Shown: positions 18,765 to 29,621, counted from the first letter of the stretch. The stretch: DNA of 37,224 bases from Saccharomonospora iraqiensis subsp. paurometabolica YIM 90007 (GCF_000231035.2 NZ_KI912250.1:32908-70131), one strand, 5' to 3'. Translations and numbers: made by a program. Notes: generated by a model not told the origin, from the sequence alone.

Positions 18765-20255
18765 TCAGTCCTCCTTCTCCGCGCCGGAGAACCAGCGCAT
18801 CGGTGCGGGATTGATGTTCTGATAGATGTGTTTGACCTCGCGGTACTCGTCCAGTCCGGACGGACCGAGCTCCCGGCCGATCCCGGATTTGCCGAACCCG
18901 CCCCATTCGGCCTGGGGCACGTACGGGTGAAAGTCGTTGATCCAGACGGTGCCGTGCCGCAGCGCCCCGGCCACCCGTTGCGCGCGCGAGGCGTCGCCGG
19001 TCCACACGGCACCGGCGAGGCCGTACTCGGTGTCGTTGGCCAGCGCGATCGCCTCGTGCTCGTCGTGGAACCGCTCGACGGTGACCACCGGCCCGAACAC
19101 CTCTTCCCGGACGGCGGTCATCTCGGAGGTGCAGTCGGCGAAGACCGTGGGGCGCAGGAAGTAGCCGTCGGCCAGCGCCGGGTCGTCCGGGCGCCCCCCG
19201 CCCGCGACCAGTCGGGCGCCCTCCTCCCGGGCCAGGGCGATGTGCCGCTCCACCTTGGCCCGGTGCTCGGCCGAGACCAGCGGGCCGCACTCGGTGTCGG
19301 CCTCGGCCCCGTTGCCGAGCCGGATCTTCTCGGCGCGTCGGGCGAGTTCGGCGACGAACGCGTCGTGCACCGAGTCCTCGACGATCAGGCGGGACCCGGC
19401 CGAGCACACCTGTCCGGAGTGGAAGAACGCGGCGGCCAGCGCGTAGTCCACGGCGGTGTCGAAGTCGGCGTCGGCGAAGACGACGTTCGGGTTCTTGCCG
19501 CCGAGTTCGAGCGCGACCCGCTTCACCCCGGGCGCCGCGGCCGCCATGATCTCGCGTCCGGTGGCGAGGCCGCCGGTGAACGAGACCAGATCCACCTTCG
19601 GGTGGCGCACCATCTCGGCGCCGACCACCGCGCCCGCACCCAGGACGAGGTTGACCACCCCGGCCGGGACACCGGCCTCGGCCAGCAGTTCCGTCAGCCG
19701 GACCGTCGACAGTGGGGTCAGCTCGCTCGGCTTGATCACCACGGTGTTACCCGCGGCCAGGGCGGGGGCGAGCTTCCACGACATCTGCAGCAGCGGGTAG
19801 TTCCACGGCGCGATCAGCGAACACACCCCGACCGGCTCGGTCACGACCCGGCTGACCACCCCGGGGTCGCCGGTGTCCACGGCCCGTCCGCCGGAGTCGG
19901 TCTCGGCGAGGCTCGCGTAGTAGCGGAACACCGCGGTGATGTCGTCGACGTCGATACCGCCCTCGACGACGGTCTTGCCGGTGTCCACGCTCTCCACCCG
20001 GGCGAGGTCCTCCCGGTCGCGCACCAGGAGGTCGGCCAGGCGGCGCAGGACCCCGGCGCGTTCGGCGGCGGACGTGGTGCGCCACGGGCCGGTGTCGAAG
20101 GCGCGCCGCGCCGCGTCGACGGCGGCGTCCACATCGGCCGGACCGGCCTCCGACACGGAGCGGAGCACGCTGCCGTCGTAGGGGTTCTCCACGGTCCGGC
20201 CGCCGGTCGACGTCGTGGCGTCGGTCCAGGATCCGTCGATGTAGAGGTCTCGCAT
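18765..20255 (-). CDS. betB: Betaine aldehyde dehydrogenase
   Basis: 496 aa NAD(P)-dependent aldehyde dehydrogenase that makes glycine betaine. Cofactor and catalytic motifs: [40 protein letters not shown], general base in [10 protein letters not shown], and catalytic Cys C284 in [13 protein letters not shown]. The end, [20 protein letters not shown] followed by [10 protein letters not shown], is typical of BetB. The ATG at 20255 is the family start; the upstream RBS is weak. First gene of the bet operon, divergent from a TetR gene, with the likely operator between them. Confidence 0.9.
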   Translation of the reverse strand: MRDLYIDGSWTDATTSTGGRTVENPYDGSVLRSVSEAGPADVDAAVDAARRAFDTGPWRTTSAAERAGVLRRLADLLVRDREDLARVESVDTGKTVVEGGIDVDDITAVFRYYASLAETDSGGRAVDTGDPGVVSRVVTEPVGVCSLIAPWNYPLLQMSWKLAPALAAGNTVVIKPSELTPLSTVRLTELLAEAGVPAGVVNLVLGAGAVVGAEMVRHPKVDLVSFTGGLATGREIMAAAAPGVKRVALELGGKNPNVVFADADFDTAVDYALAAAFFHSGQVCSAGSRLIVEDSVHDAFVAELARRAEKIRLGNGAEADTECGPLVSAEHRAKVERHIALAREEGARLVAGGGRPDDPALADGYFLRPTVFADCTSEMTAVREEVFGPVVTVERFHDEHEAIALANDTEYGLAGAVWTGDASRAQRVAGALRHGTVWINDFHPYVPQAEWGGFGKSGIGRELGPSGLDEYREVKHIYQNINPAPMRWFSGAEKED

Positions 20256-20319
20256 GTGGTGGGTGTCCCCGTCCTGTCGTTCGAGTTCCGCCACGCGGTC
20301 GGCGGTCGCATAAAATTTG

Positions 20320-20356
20320 TGTACGTTGGTACATGCTATATGTACGTTTGTCCATA
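20320..20356. promoter_or_regulatory. Candidate TetR operator of the bet locus
   Basis: Two 16-bp direct repeats, TGTACGTTGGTACATG (20320-20335) and TGTACGTTTGTCCATA (20341-20356), match at 13 positions and start 21 bp apart, two helical turns. The first contains the palindrome TGTAC-gttg-GTACA. They lie in an AT-rich island between the divergent betB and tetR starts, where both promoters are expected. Confidence 0.65.
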
Positions 20357-20471
20357 GTTGGGTGAAGGGGGTCGCGGACACCGTCTGACGTGGTGTGATG
20401 TCATGGCTGTCGACCGGCTGTGCGTGGCCGGTGCCCGGGGGTGCAGGGCGTGTCACGGAGGGGAGCAGGCA

Positions 20472-21089
20472 GTGACGACCGGAGAACCGACGACCGGGGA
20501 GCCGACGACCGGAGACGCGACGACGAGGGAGACGGCGACGCGGCGACGGGGGCGCGGTCCGAACGACCCCGACCGCCGCGACCGCATCGCGCGCGCGGCC
20601 ATCACGGTCATCGCCGAACGCGGCATCGACGCCCTCACCCACCGTGCCGTCGCCGCGGAAGCCGGCGTCCCGCTGGGCTCGACCACCTACCACTTCGCGA
20701 CGCTGGACGACCTGGTCGCCGTCGCGCTGGACGAGGCGGCCCAGCGCAGCGTCGCCGCGCTCCGCGAATGGGACCGGACACTCGCACCGGGGACGGACCC
20801 GGCGGCCGCACTGGCCGACTTCGTGCTCGCCTCGGTGACCGAGCAGCGCGAGCACACCATCGCCGAGTACAACCTCTACGCGCTCGCCCTCCAGCGCCCG
20901 CACCTACGCGCGGCGGCCGTGGCCTGGGACGACGCACTGGCCGAGGTGTTCATCGCCCGCACGGACCCGCTCACCGGCCAGATGGTGGCCACCCTCACCT
21001 GCGGCCTCCTGATGCAGGCGGTCCTGACGGACACCACCCCGTCCCGCGAACACCTGGAGTCCCTCTACCGCCGAGCCCTCCGCGACTGA
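20472..21089 (+). CDS. TetR-family regulator of the bet operon
   Basis: 205 aa. HTH within RDRIARAAITVIAERGIDAL and THRAVAAEAGVPLGSTTYHF, the pattern of the TetR_C_31-type subgroup rather than classical BetI. The C-terminal ligand domain is helical. The N-terminus carries a near-perfect TTGEP repeat made by a 15-bp tandem DNA repeat (about 20474-20520). Start GTG 20472 with GGGAG 6 nt upstream; an earlier TTG at 20358 would lie in the promoter. By position it should repress betB-betA-betT in response to choline, betaine aldehyde or a related ligand (inference). Confidence 0.82.
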   Translation: MTTGEPTTGEPTTGDATTRETATRRRGRGPNDPDRRDRIARAAITVIAERGIDALTHRAVAAEAGVPLGSTTYHFATLDDLVAVALDEAAQRSVAALREWDRTLAPGTDPAAALADFVLASVTEQREHTIAEYNLYALALQRPHLRAAAVAWDDALAEVFIARTDPLTGQMVATLTCGLLMQAVLTDTTPSREHLESLYRRALRD

Positions 21090-21103
21090 CCACCCACCCC
21101 TCC

Positions 21104-21251
21104 CCCGCGAGTCGCCACTCCGTGCCCGGCGAGTTGCCACCCAGTGCCCGCGAGTCGCCACCTCAGGTCCGCGAGTTGCCACCTCAGGTCCGCGAGATGA
21201 CGCGCCGTGCTCGCGAGGTGACGCCCGAGGTCGGCGAACCGACACCGCGCC
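21104..21251. repeat. Family A repeats, about seven 21-22-bp units
   Basis: Tandem units beginning CCCGCGAGTCGCCAC, with drift towards the right end (CGCGAGATGACG, GCGAACCGACA). They fill the gap between the tetR stop and the convergent hydrolase gene. Units are in the opposite orientation to those at 2631-2710. Confidence 0.85.
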
Positions 21252-21297
21252 CCCGCCGGTCGCGGTGCGGTCGCGGCGGCCTCCGGCCCGCGGGTGC

Positions 21298-22395
21298 TCA
21301 CCAGAGGGAACAGTGGGTGACCAGGTCCTCCGGCGTCGCCTCCCCGGGCCGCGGGACCGTCGTCGACGGCGGGAGCCGCACGCCGTCGTCCAGGTACGCC
21401 TCCAATGCGCCGAAGGCCGCGCGGTGGCACGGCGCCAGGGCACGCAGCCGGTGTGGATACGTGTCGACCAGCGCGTCGGTGTGTGTGCCGCCCGCGATCC
21501 GGTAGTACCGGTGCAGCGGGCCGCCGCCCCGCTCCCGGACCATCCGCGCGTAGGCGTCGGAGCTCTCCCGGATCGGCAGCAGCACGTCGAGCGTGCCGTG
21601 CACCGTCAGCAGCGGCTTGCCGATCTCCCCGGTGAGGCCGATGCGCTCGACCGCGTCGTGCACCGCTTCCGGCCTGCTCGCGTAGTCGTAATCGGCGTCA
21701 CAGGCCGGGCTGCCCGGTTCGCAGAACGGGGTGCCCGCCTCGGCCTCCCCGTCGAAACCGGGGTCGATCTCCTCGCGGTAGATCCGCTGGGTGAGATCCC
21801 AGTAGTACCGGTAGTGGTACGGCCACAGGAACTCGGACCCCGCGGGGAACCCGGCGGCGAGCATCTCGTCGTGCGCCCGCCCGGACTCCGGGCCGCCGCC
21901 CGCGTACCGGGGGTAGGCCGACAACGCGCTCGGCAGGAAGTCGACCAGGTTCGGACCGTCCCCGGCCCAGAGCGTGCCCTCCCAGTCGACCCCGCCGTCG
22001 TAGAGCTCAGGGCGGTTCTCCAGTTGCCAACGCACCAGATAGCCACCATTGGACAGGCCGGTGACCAGGGTGCGGCGCGGCGGACGGTGGTAACGCTGGG
22101 CCACCACCGCCTTCGCGGCCCGGGTCAACTGCGTCACCCGGTGGTTCCACTCCGCGATCGCGTCGCCGGGCCGGTCACCGTCGGTGTAGAAGCGCAGTCC
22201 CGTGTTGCCCTTGTCGGTCGCGGCGAAGGCATAGCCCTTCGCCAGCACCCAGTCGGAGATCGCACGGTCGACGGCGTACTGCTCACGGTTGCCGGGCGAG
22301 CCGCTGACGACGAGGCCACCGTTCCACTCCGTCGGCAGCCGCAGGACGAACTGGGCGTCATGGTTCCGGGTGTGGAGACGCTTGTTTCCGGCCAT
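21298..22395 (-). CDS. 3-hydroxybutyrate-oligomer-hydrolase/tannase-like alpha/beta hydrolase, N-terminus probably replaced
   Basis: 365 aa. From residue 11 on it is a good alpha/beta hydrolase of the group annotated as 3HB-oligomer hydrolase or tannase-like: NHDAQFVLRLPTEWNGGLVV, YAFAATDKGNTG, nucleophile elbow GLSNGGY (S115), VDWEGTLW and LLTVHGTLD. It lacks the signal peptide that the family's secreted members have. The first ten residues (MAGNKRLHTR) look like a basic signal-peptide n-region with no hydrophobic core. A good RBS, GAGGAGG, precedes the ATG at 22395. The missing front half appears on the opposite strand at 22569-22883, so this gene was probably cut by an inversion and may be inactive or cytosolic. 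Confidence 0.75.
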   Translation of the reverse strand: MAGNKRLHTRNHDAQFVLRLPTEWNGGLVVSGSPGNREQYAVDRAISDWVLAKGYAFAATDKGNTGLRFYTDGDRPGDAIAEWNHRVTQLTRAAKAVVAQRYHRPPRRTLVTGLSNGGYLVRWQLENRPELYDGGVDWEGTLWAGDGPNLVDFLPSALSAYPRYAGGGPESGRAHDEMLAAGFPAGSEFLWPYHYRYYWDLTQRIYREEIDPGFDGEAEAGTPFCEPGSPACDADYDYASRPEAVHDAVERIGLTGEIGKPLLTVHGTLDVLLPIRESSDAYARMVRERGGGPLHRYYRIAGGTHTDALVDTYPHRLRALAPCHRAAFGALEAYLDDGVRLPPSTTVPRPGEATPEDLVTHCSLW

Positions 22396-22427
22396 CGCGG
22401 ACCTCCTCACCTCGTCGTGAAGGCATC

Positions 22428-22533
22428 ACGCTAGGCGTGTGTCGCGGGTGGGGCCATGTCGGGCGGGACCACATCGGGCGGTCCCGTTGTGGTGTCCGGC
22501 GCCATTCCCGGTGCCGGGCCGACGCCCTAGCGT
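22428..22533. promoter_or_regulatory. Divergent promoters with inverted -10 motifs
   Basis: A minus-strand TAGCGT (plus 22428-22433) faces the hydrolase and a plus-strand TAGCGT (22528-22533) faces the signal-peptide fragment. Each is embedded in a similar AACGCTAGG(G)CG context in inverted orientation, suggesting paired promoters or a shared regulator. Confidence 0.5.
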
Positions 22534-22568
22534 TGCGCCGTCGAGGACGGACGACGCGGGAGGGTGTC

Positions 22569-22883
22569 ATGCGCAGGCTGGGCACGGTGGCACTGGCGGT
22601 GGTGGTCGCGGGGGTCCTGCAGGTCCCCGCGGTGCTCGCCCACACGCCGCGGGAGGCGGACTGCGCGGGGCACGAGCGGATCCGGGTGCCCTCGGCAACA
22701 CACCAGGTGTCGGCCTGTCTGAACGACCTCACCACGGCCGGGACGGTCCACAGCGGACATACCGACCCCGCCGACTGGGCCGGTCTGACCCAGGAGTCAC
22801 TGCCCGTGCCCGACCCGGTGCCGGGGGTGCAGATCGACGGCTACTTCCCGGACGACTCGACGACCAACACCACCCACGGATGG
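22569..22883 (+). pseudogene. Severed 5' end of the oligomer-hydrolase gene
   Basis: Begins with a good RBS (GGAGGG) and ATG, encodes a signal peptide (MRRLGTVALAVVVAGVLQVP then AVLA), a Cys-containing linker and the stretch GVQIDGYFPDDSTTNTTHGW, which in secreted relatives of the neighbouring hydrolase runs on into NHDxQFV (family recollection). At 22883 the reading frame passes into the PHB depolymerase gene in a wrong frame; it stays open to 23675 but with no sensible protein. No mature enzyme domain is present, so it cannot be a complete gene. Confidence 0.7.
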
Positions 22884-22884
22884 G

Positions 22885-23841
22885 TTGCGCACACTGCTCC
22901 CCCTGCTCGCGACGGCGCTACTGTTGGGCACATCGGCGCAGGCCGCGGGCGCACGGTCGGACGGCATCACCGAGGTGCCGTCCTTCGGGTCCGACCCGGG
23001 CAACCTGCGCATGCTGGAATACGTGCCGGACGGTCTCGCCGAGGGCAGTCCGGTCGTGGTCGCCCTGCACGGGTGCGGCCAGAACGCCACCGGTTACGGC
23101 GTCGACTCCGGCTGGGTCGAACTGGCGCAGCGTCTCGGCTTCGCACTGGTCCTGCCGGAACAACGCGGCATCAACAACTACAACGGATGTTTCAACTGGT
23201 TCCAGTCCGCCGACACCACCCGCGGCTGGGGCGAAGTGGCCTCGATCGCGAGCATGGTGGAGCACACCGTGACCGGAACCGGAGCCGACCCGTCCCGGGT
23301 GTACGTCACCGGACTGTCCGCGGGCGGTGGCATGACGGCGGCCGTGCTCGCCACCTACCCCGAACGGTTCGCGGGCGGTGGTGTCGTCGCCGGTCTGCCC
23401 TACCGCTGCGCCTCCGCGCTCTACGAGGCCTACACCTGCATGAATCCCGGGAAGGACCTCACTCCCGAGCAGTGGGGCGACCGGGTCCGGGCGGCGAGTC
23501 CGCACACCGGTCCGTGGCCCACGATGACCGTGTGGCACGGCGACGCCGACTACACCGTCAGTGTGGCGAACCAGCGGGAACTCGTCGAACAGTGGACCGA
23601 CGTGCACGGCACCGACACCACACCCGATCGGACCGGCACCGTCGCCGGGTACCCGCACGCGGTCTACACCGATGACCGGGGCAGCTCCGTGGTGGAGACG
23701 GTCACGGTGACCGGGATGGGACACGGCCAGCCCGTCGACCCGGGAACCGGGACGACCCGGTGCGGCCACACCGCGGCCCACATGCTGGACGTCGACGCCT
23801 GCACCGCCTGGTACCTCGCCGACACCTGGAACCTGACCTGA
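22885..23841 (+). CDS. Extracellular short-chain PHA (PHB) depolymerase, type 1 catalytic domain
   Basis: 318 aa from a TTG at 22885. Hydrophobic export segment LLPLLATALLLGTSAQA with an AQA cleavage site, then an Esterase_PHB domain: oxyanion loop ALHGCGQNATG, lipase box GLSAGGGM (S145), WHGDADYTVS (Asp) and GMGHGQPVDPG (His). It would hydrolyse poly(3-hydroxybutyrate) outside the cell. The start is odd: TTG, a poor RBS (GGATGGG touching it) and a signal peptide with little positive n-region. Ten codons that would supply ATG, a basic n-region and a strong RBS lie inverted at 22366-22395, so the native 5' end was probably lost by inversion. It converges with the acyl-CoA oxidase gene. Confidence 0.82.
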   Translation: MRTLLPLLATALLLGTSAQAAGARSDGITEVPSFGSDPGNLRMLEYVPDGLAEGSPVVVALHGCGQNATGYGVDSGWVELAQRLGFALVLPEQRGINNYNGCFNWFQSADTTRGWGEVASIASMVEHTVTGTGADPSRVYVTGLSAGGGMTAAVLATYPERFAGGGVVAGLPYRCASALYEAYTCMNPGKDLTPEQWGDRVRAASPHTGPWPTMTVWHGDADYTVSVANQRELVEQWTDVHGTDTTPDRTGTVAGYPHAVYTDDRGSSVVETVTVTGMGHGQPVDPGTGTTRCGHTAAHMLDVDACTAWYLADTWNLT

Positions 23842-23854
23842 CCCACCACCCCAC

Positions 23855-24035
23855 GCCCGCGAGTCGACGCTCCCTGGCCGCGAGTTGACGTCACAGGCGC
23901 GCGAGTTGCCGTTACGGGTCCGGGACCGAGGACCCGCCCGGCCTCGTCGCGGACCATCCCTGGCCACCACGGGGGCGCCGATTCGCGGGTCTGGAGCGTC
24001 AACTCGCGGGCATGGGGTGGCGACTCGCGGGGGTG
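23855..24035. repeat. Family A repeats in inverted clusters
   Basis: Three units reading CGCGAGTCGACGC / CGCGAGTTGACG / CGCGAGTTGCCG (about 23855-23920) face at least three inverted units (ATTCGCGGG, CAACTCGCGGG, GGCGACTCGCGGG; about 23975-24030). They occupy the convergent gap between the PHB depolymerase and acyl-CoA oxidase genes and could fold as a long imperfect hairpin. Confidence 0.8.
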
Positions 24036-24046
24036 GGGTGGGTGGG

Positions 24047-25942
24047 TCAAGGGGTGAGCATGGGGGCTCGGAGGAGTTCCTCGGGGACGGCGAAGGCGTC
24101 GACCAGGGTGCGGGCGTGTGGGCGCAGGTCGGCGCAGAGCCGGTTCACGCCCGCCGAGACGGCCTTCGCCCGGCTGCCGCTGAGCCTGCCGTGTTCGAGG
24201 AACCACGCGCGGTCGGCTTCGACCGTGGACAGCACGTACAGGTCGCACACCCGGCCGAGCAGGTCGCGGGCGGCGTCGTCGGAACACCGGTCGACGGCGG
24301 CCACGAACGCCTCCAGCACCAGCCGGTCGACGTGTGCCCGGGCGGCGTGCAGCACGTGGTCCTGCGCGTCGTTGAACGCCGCGAACGCGTCGTCCCGCCC
24401 GGCGGACCGCAGGCGGCGGACGAGACCGTCCACAATGTGCTCCTCGCGGTCCTCGAACAGCTTGCACTGCCAGCCGCGGTCGAACACCACCTCGTCGTCG
24501 TCCCGCGCCGGGGTGGCCTCGACCAGGCGCTCGACCGCCTGTCGCGCCGCGGTGCGCTCGATCACCGTCCCCATGAACTGCTCGGCCACGAACCGCGCCG
24601 TCGCCAGTGGACTCAGGTCCTCGAACTGGTCCCTGTAGTTGGTCAGCAGGCTCTTGGCCACCAGTTGCAGCAGGACGGTGTTGTCCCCCTCGAACGTGGT
24701 GAACACGTCGGTGTCGGCCTTGAGCGTCGGCAGGATGTTCTCGCCGAGGTATCCCGCGCCACCGCACGCCTCGCGCGCGGCCTGGATCGCACCCGTCGCG
24801 TGCCAGGTGGCCACGGCTTTCAGGCCCGCCGCCCGGGATTCCAGCGCCCGCTGCCGGGTGGGGTCCACCTCGGTGGCGCTGTGCAGCTCGTCCAGCGCGG
24901 CCACCAGTTCCTCCTGCGCGAAGTGCAGGGCGTAGCTCGTGGCCACGGCGGGCAGCAGCCTGCGCTGGTGCGCCCGGTAGTCGAGGATCGTGACCTCGTC
25001 GCCGTCGGGGGCCTCGAACTGCCGTCGCCGCTCGGCGTAGCGCACCGCGAGTGCCAGCGCCCGCTTCGTCGCGTTCCCCGCGCTGCCCGCCACACTGACC
25101 CGGCCCCGCACGAGGGTGCCGAGCATGGTGAAGAACCGGCGGTTGTCACTGTCGATCGGACTGGTGTAGCTGCCGTCCGGGAGCACGTCACCGTAGCGGT
25201 TGAGCAGCGCCGTCCGCGGCACATGGACCCGGTCGAAGAGCAGCCGGCCGTTGTCGACGCCGTTGAGGCCGGCCTTGGGGCCGCAGTCGGAGATCGTCAC
25301 CCCGTCGGCGGGACGCCCCTCGGCGTCCCGGATCGGCACCAGGAACGCATGCACCCCGTGCGAGCGCCCTTCGGTGACCAACTGGGCGAACACCACCGCC
25401 ATGCGGCCGTCCCGGGCCGCGTTGCCGATGTAGTCCTTGCGCGCCGACTCCTCCGGGGTGTGCACCACGAACTCCCCCGCGTCGGCGTCGTAGGTCGCCG
25501 TGGTGCGCAGGTTCTGCACGTCCGAACCGTGTCCGGTCTCGGTCATGGCGAAACACCCGGGCAGGTCCAGGGACATGATCTCGCCCAGGTACCGCTCGTG
25601 GTGCCGTTCGGTGCCCAGCAGCTGCACGGCTCCCCCGAACAGCCCCCACTGCACCCCGGCCTTGACCATCAGGGAGAGGTCACCGAGACCGAGCATCTCG
25701 AAGGACACGACCGCGCCCCCGACGTCGCCCCCACCGCCCTGGGCGGGCGGGAAGCCGAGCCGGGGTTTGCCGGAGTCGGCCAACCGCCGCATCCGCTCGG
25801 CCGTCCGTGCCCGCTGCCCCTCGACGTCGAGCCCGGTCGCCACCTCGGGTTCGAGTGCGGCCAACTGCTCGCGGACGTCCCTGCGGACCGGGGCCCACCG
25901 GCCGTCGAGGACCTGAGTCAGTGCCTCCGTCAGTGCGTTCAT
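24047..25942 (-). CDS. Acyl-CoA oxidase family flavoenzyme
   Basis: 631 aa, longer than ordinary acyl-CoA dehydrogenases (~390) and of acyl-CoA oxidase size. FAD-binding/middle motifs: CFAMTETGHGSDVQNLRTTA, KDYIGNAARDG, ISDCGPKAGLNGVDNG. The C-terminal catalytic region, ACGGAGYLGENILPTLKADT with TTFEGDNTVLLQL, contains the expected catalytic Glu. It would introduce the trans-2 double bond into acyl-CoA with O2 (oxidase) or an electron carrier (dehydrogenase) as acceptor; sequence alone does not settle which. Start ATG at 25942 without a clear RBS. A link with the neighbouring PHB genes (acyl-CoA supply or use) is only contextual. Confidence 0.87.
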   Translation of the reverse strand: MNALTEALTQVLDGRWAPVRRDVREQLAALEPEVATGLDVEGQRARTAERMRRLADSGKPRLGFPPAQGGGGDVGGAVVSFEMLGLGDLSLMVKAGVQWGLFGGAVQLLGTERHHERYLGEIMSLDLPGCFAMTETGHGSDVQNLRTTATYDADAGEFVVHTPEESARKDYIGNAARDGRMAVVFAQLVTEGRSHGVHAFLVPIRDAEGRPADGVTISDCGPKAGLNGVDNGRLLFDRVHVPRTALLNRYGDVLPDGSYTSPIDSDNRRFFTMLGTLVRGRVSVAGSAGNATKRALALAVRYAERRRQFEAPDGDEVTILDYRAHQRRLLPAVATSYALHFAQEELVAALDELHSATEVDPTRQRALESRAAGLKAVATWHATGAIQAAREACGGAGYLGENILPTLKADTDVFTTFEGDNTVLLQLVAKSLLTNYRDQFEDLSPLATARFVAEQFMGTVIERTAARQAVERLVEATPARDDDEVVFDRGWQCKLFEDREEHIVDGLVRRLRSAGRDDAFAAFNDAQDHVLHAARAHVDRLVLEAFVAAVDRCSDDAARDLLGRVCDLYVLSTVEADRAWFLEHGRLSGSRAKAVSAGVNRLCADLRPHARTLVDAFAVPEELLRAPMLTP

Positions 25943-26003
25943 AGATCAAGACTGCCGGAGCCCCGCGACGTCCGCAGCGTGCCCGGGCACCCGCGCCCCG
26001 GGC

Positions 26004-28007
<2,004 letters not shown>

Positions 28008-28113
28008 CCCTCCAGCGTCTCACACCGGAAAACCCGGTGCCGTCATCCGACAGGCCGGTCCGACGGGCCCGCCCGCACCACGATCGGGACCGGGCGAGCG
28101 CGTCGGATCCGGT

Positions 28114-28506
28114 TCACTCCCGGCCGGTGGCCGCGGCCTCCTCCGCGCCGCCGACCGGTCCCCCGGCGCCACCCGGGGCGCCGTCCGCCGTGGTGTCGGT
28201 GGAGTCCGCGGTGTCGGTGGAGTCCGTGGCACCGGCGGTGTCGGTGTCGTCGGCCGGGTCCCCGTCGCCGGCCCTGTCGCCCTCGCCGTCGAACGACGCG
28301 GGCACGCGCTTGAGGTGCTTGGTCATCGAACGCACGAGGAAGACCACGGCGATGAGGAAGACCAGCAGCAGCAACAGGCCCACGGGCGAGGACTTGCCGA
28401 AGTCCGCCCCCTCGCCACCGGGCTGGGACTGCGCCAGGAATACCTCGGCCGAGGTGACCGGCGCCACCGTGGCGGCGGGTAGTGCCGTGAGCACGTCCGG
28501 CGTCAT
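28114..28506 (-). CDS. Small single-pass membrane protein (Rv1083-like)
   Basis: 130 aa. One transmembrane helix ([20 protein letters not shown]) and a basic stop-transfer segment ([14 protein letters not shown]) leave a cytosolic tail. The tail is acidic and repetitive ([15 protein letters not shown]), produced by ~18-bp DNA repeats around 28190-28260 that could slip. Position, topology and N-terminal length fit Rv1083; function unknown. ATG overlaps the mca stop as ATGA, so it is co-translated with mca. Confidence 0.8.
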   Translation of the reverse strand: MTPDVLTALPAATVAPVTSAEVFLAQSQPGGEGADFGKSSPVGLLLLLVFLIAVVFLVRSMTKHLKRVPASFDGEGDRAGDGDPADDTDTAGATDSTDTADSTDTTADGAPGGAGGPVGGAEEAAATGRE

Positions 28507-29399
28507 GTCGTCATCCTCTCTCGCACCCCCGCGAACAGATCGTCCTCCGGCAACGTCGTGTCGACGAGGGACCGTGCCAGTTCGTACTCCTCGGTCGGCC
28601 ACAGCCGCCGCTGGATGTCCAGCGGCACGGCGAACCAGCGGCTGTTCGGGTCGATCTGCGTGGCGTGCGCACGCAGGGCGTCGTCCCGGACGTCGAAGTG
28701 GTCACCACACGGTACCTGCGTGGTGACCCGCTCCATGACGTCGGGCTTGTCCGGATCCCACCTGCTCAGCCACTCGGCGTAGGGCGACTCGAGCCCCCGT
28801 TCGACGAGGGCCTCGTGGAAAGCGGTGAACTTCGCGCGGGAGAAGCCGTGCGAGTAGTACAGCTTCAGCGGCTGCCACGGCGCGCCCGCCTCCGGGAAAC
28901 GGTCCGGGTCGGGTGCCGCGTCCCAGGCGGCCATCGACACCTCGTGGCAGCGGATGTGGTCCGGGTGTGGATAGCCACCGGTCTCGTCGTAGGTGGTCAC
29001 CACGTGCGGCCGGAACTCCCGGATCACCTGCACCAGCTTCTCCACCGGCCCGTCGAGGGGGATCCGCGCGAACGAGCCCTCGGGCAGCGGGGGCGGTGGG
29101 TCGCCCTCGGGCAGGCCGGAGTCGACGAAACCCAGCCAGCGGTGTCGCACGCCGAGGATCTTGGCGGCCCGGGCCATCTCCTCGCGGCGCAGCCGCGTCA
29201 TGTTCTCGTGGACCTCCGGCTTGTCCATCGCCGGATTGAGCACGCTGCCCGCTTCTCCCCCGGTGCAGGTCACCACCATGACGTCGTGGCCCTCGGCGAC
29301 GTAGCGGGCCATCGTGGCCGCGCCCTTGCTGGACTCGTCGTCGGGGTGCGCGTGCACCGCCATCAGCCGCAACCCCGCGTCCGTCCTGTCAGCGCTCAT
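28503..29399 (-). CDS. mca: Mycothiol S-conjugate amidase
   Basis: 298 aa zinc amidase that cleaves mycothiol conjugates of drugs, toxins or electrophiles to release a mercapturic acid for export. Zinc and catalytic residues are in [18 protein letters not shown] (H18, D21) and [11 protein letters not shown], with [10 protein letters not shown] and [29 protein letters not shown] is nearly the mycobacterial Mca N-terminus, which separates it from MshB. ATG 29399 has GGGAG 8 nt upstream; an earlier ATG at 29414 is possible. The gene marks a mycothiol-producing actinobacterium. It heads a minus-strand unit with the Rv1083-like gene and is divergent from DUF4307, as in mycobacteria. Confidence 0.93.
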   Translation of the reverse strand: MSADRTDAGLRLMAVHAHPDDESSKGAATMARYVAEGHDVMVVTCTGGEAGSVLNPAMDKPEVHENMTRLRREEMARAAKILGVRHRWLGFVDSGLPEGDPPPPLPEGSFARIPLDGPVEKLVQVIREFRPHVVTTYDETGGYPHPDHIRCHEVSMAAWDAAPDPDRFPEAGAPWQPLKLYYSHGFSRAKFTAFHEALVERGLESPYAEWLSRWDPDKPDVMERVTTQVPCGDHFDVRDDALRAHATQIDPNSRWFAVPLDIQRRLWPTEEYELARSLVDTTLPEDDLFAGVRERMTT

Positions 29400-29621
29400 C
29401 CCGTCGGCTCCCATGTCCCGTCCGGTTCCTTTCCGCTCACCGTCGTCGTGCCTGCGCACCGTGTCGGCCGTCCGTGCCCACACGCCCCGTCGGCCGTCCG
29501 TGCCCACGAACTGCCGGGCCGGACCCCCTGGCGTCCGCCCGTACGCCTACACGGATACTCAACACACGAGGCAGCTCTTTTCATTCTCCCCGCCGTACCG
29601 ACACGAATCCCGGAGGCCTGG

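Noticed and set aside
16921-20357. Long plus-strand frames (633 and 509 aa) antisense to betA and betB
   Set aside because: betA and betB have full catalytic motifs on the minus strand; the plus frames show no family motif.
21104-21251. CRISPR array
   Set aside because: Units are contiguous, with no spacers, and drift gradually; no cas genes.
22569-23675. Single continuous secreted protein from the signal-peptide fragment
   Set aside because: After 22883 the frame is out of phase with the PHB depolymerase domain and its residues are meaningless Arg/Gly-rich sequence.
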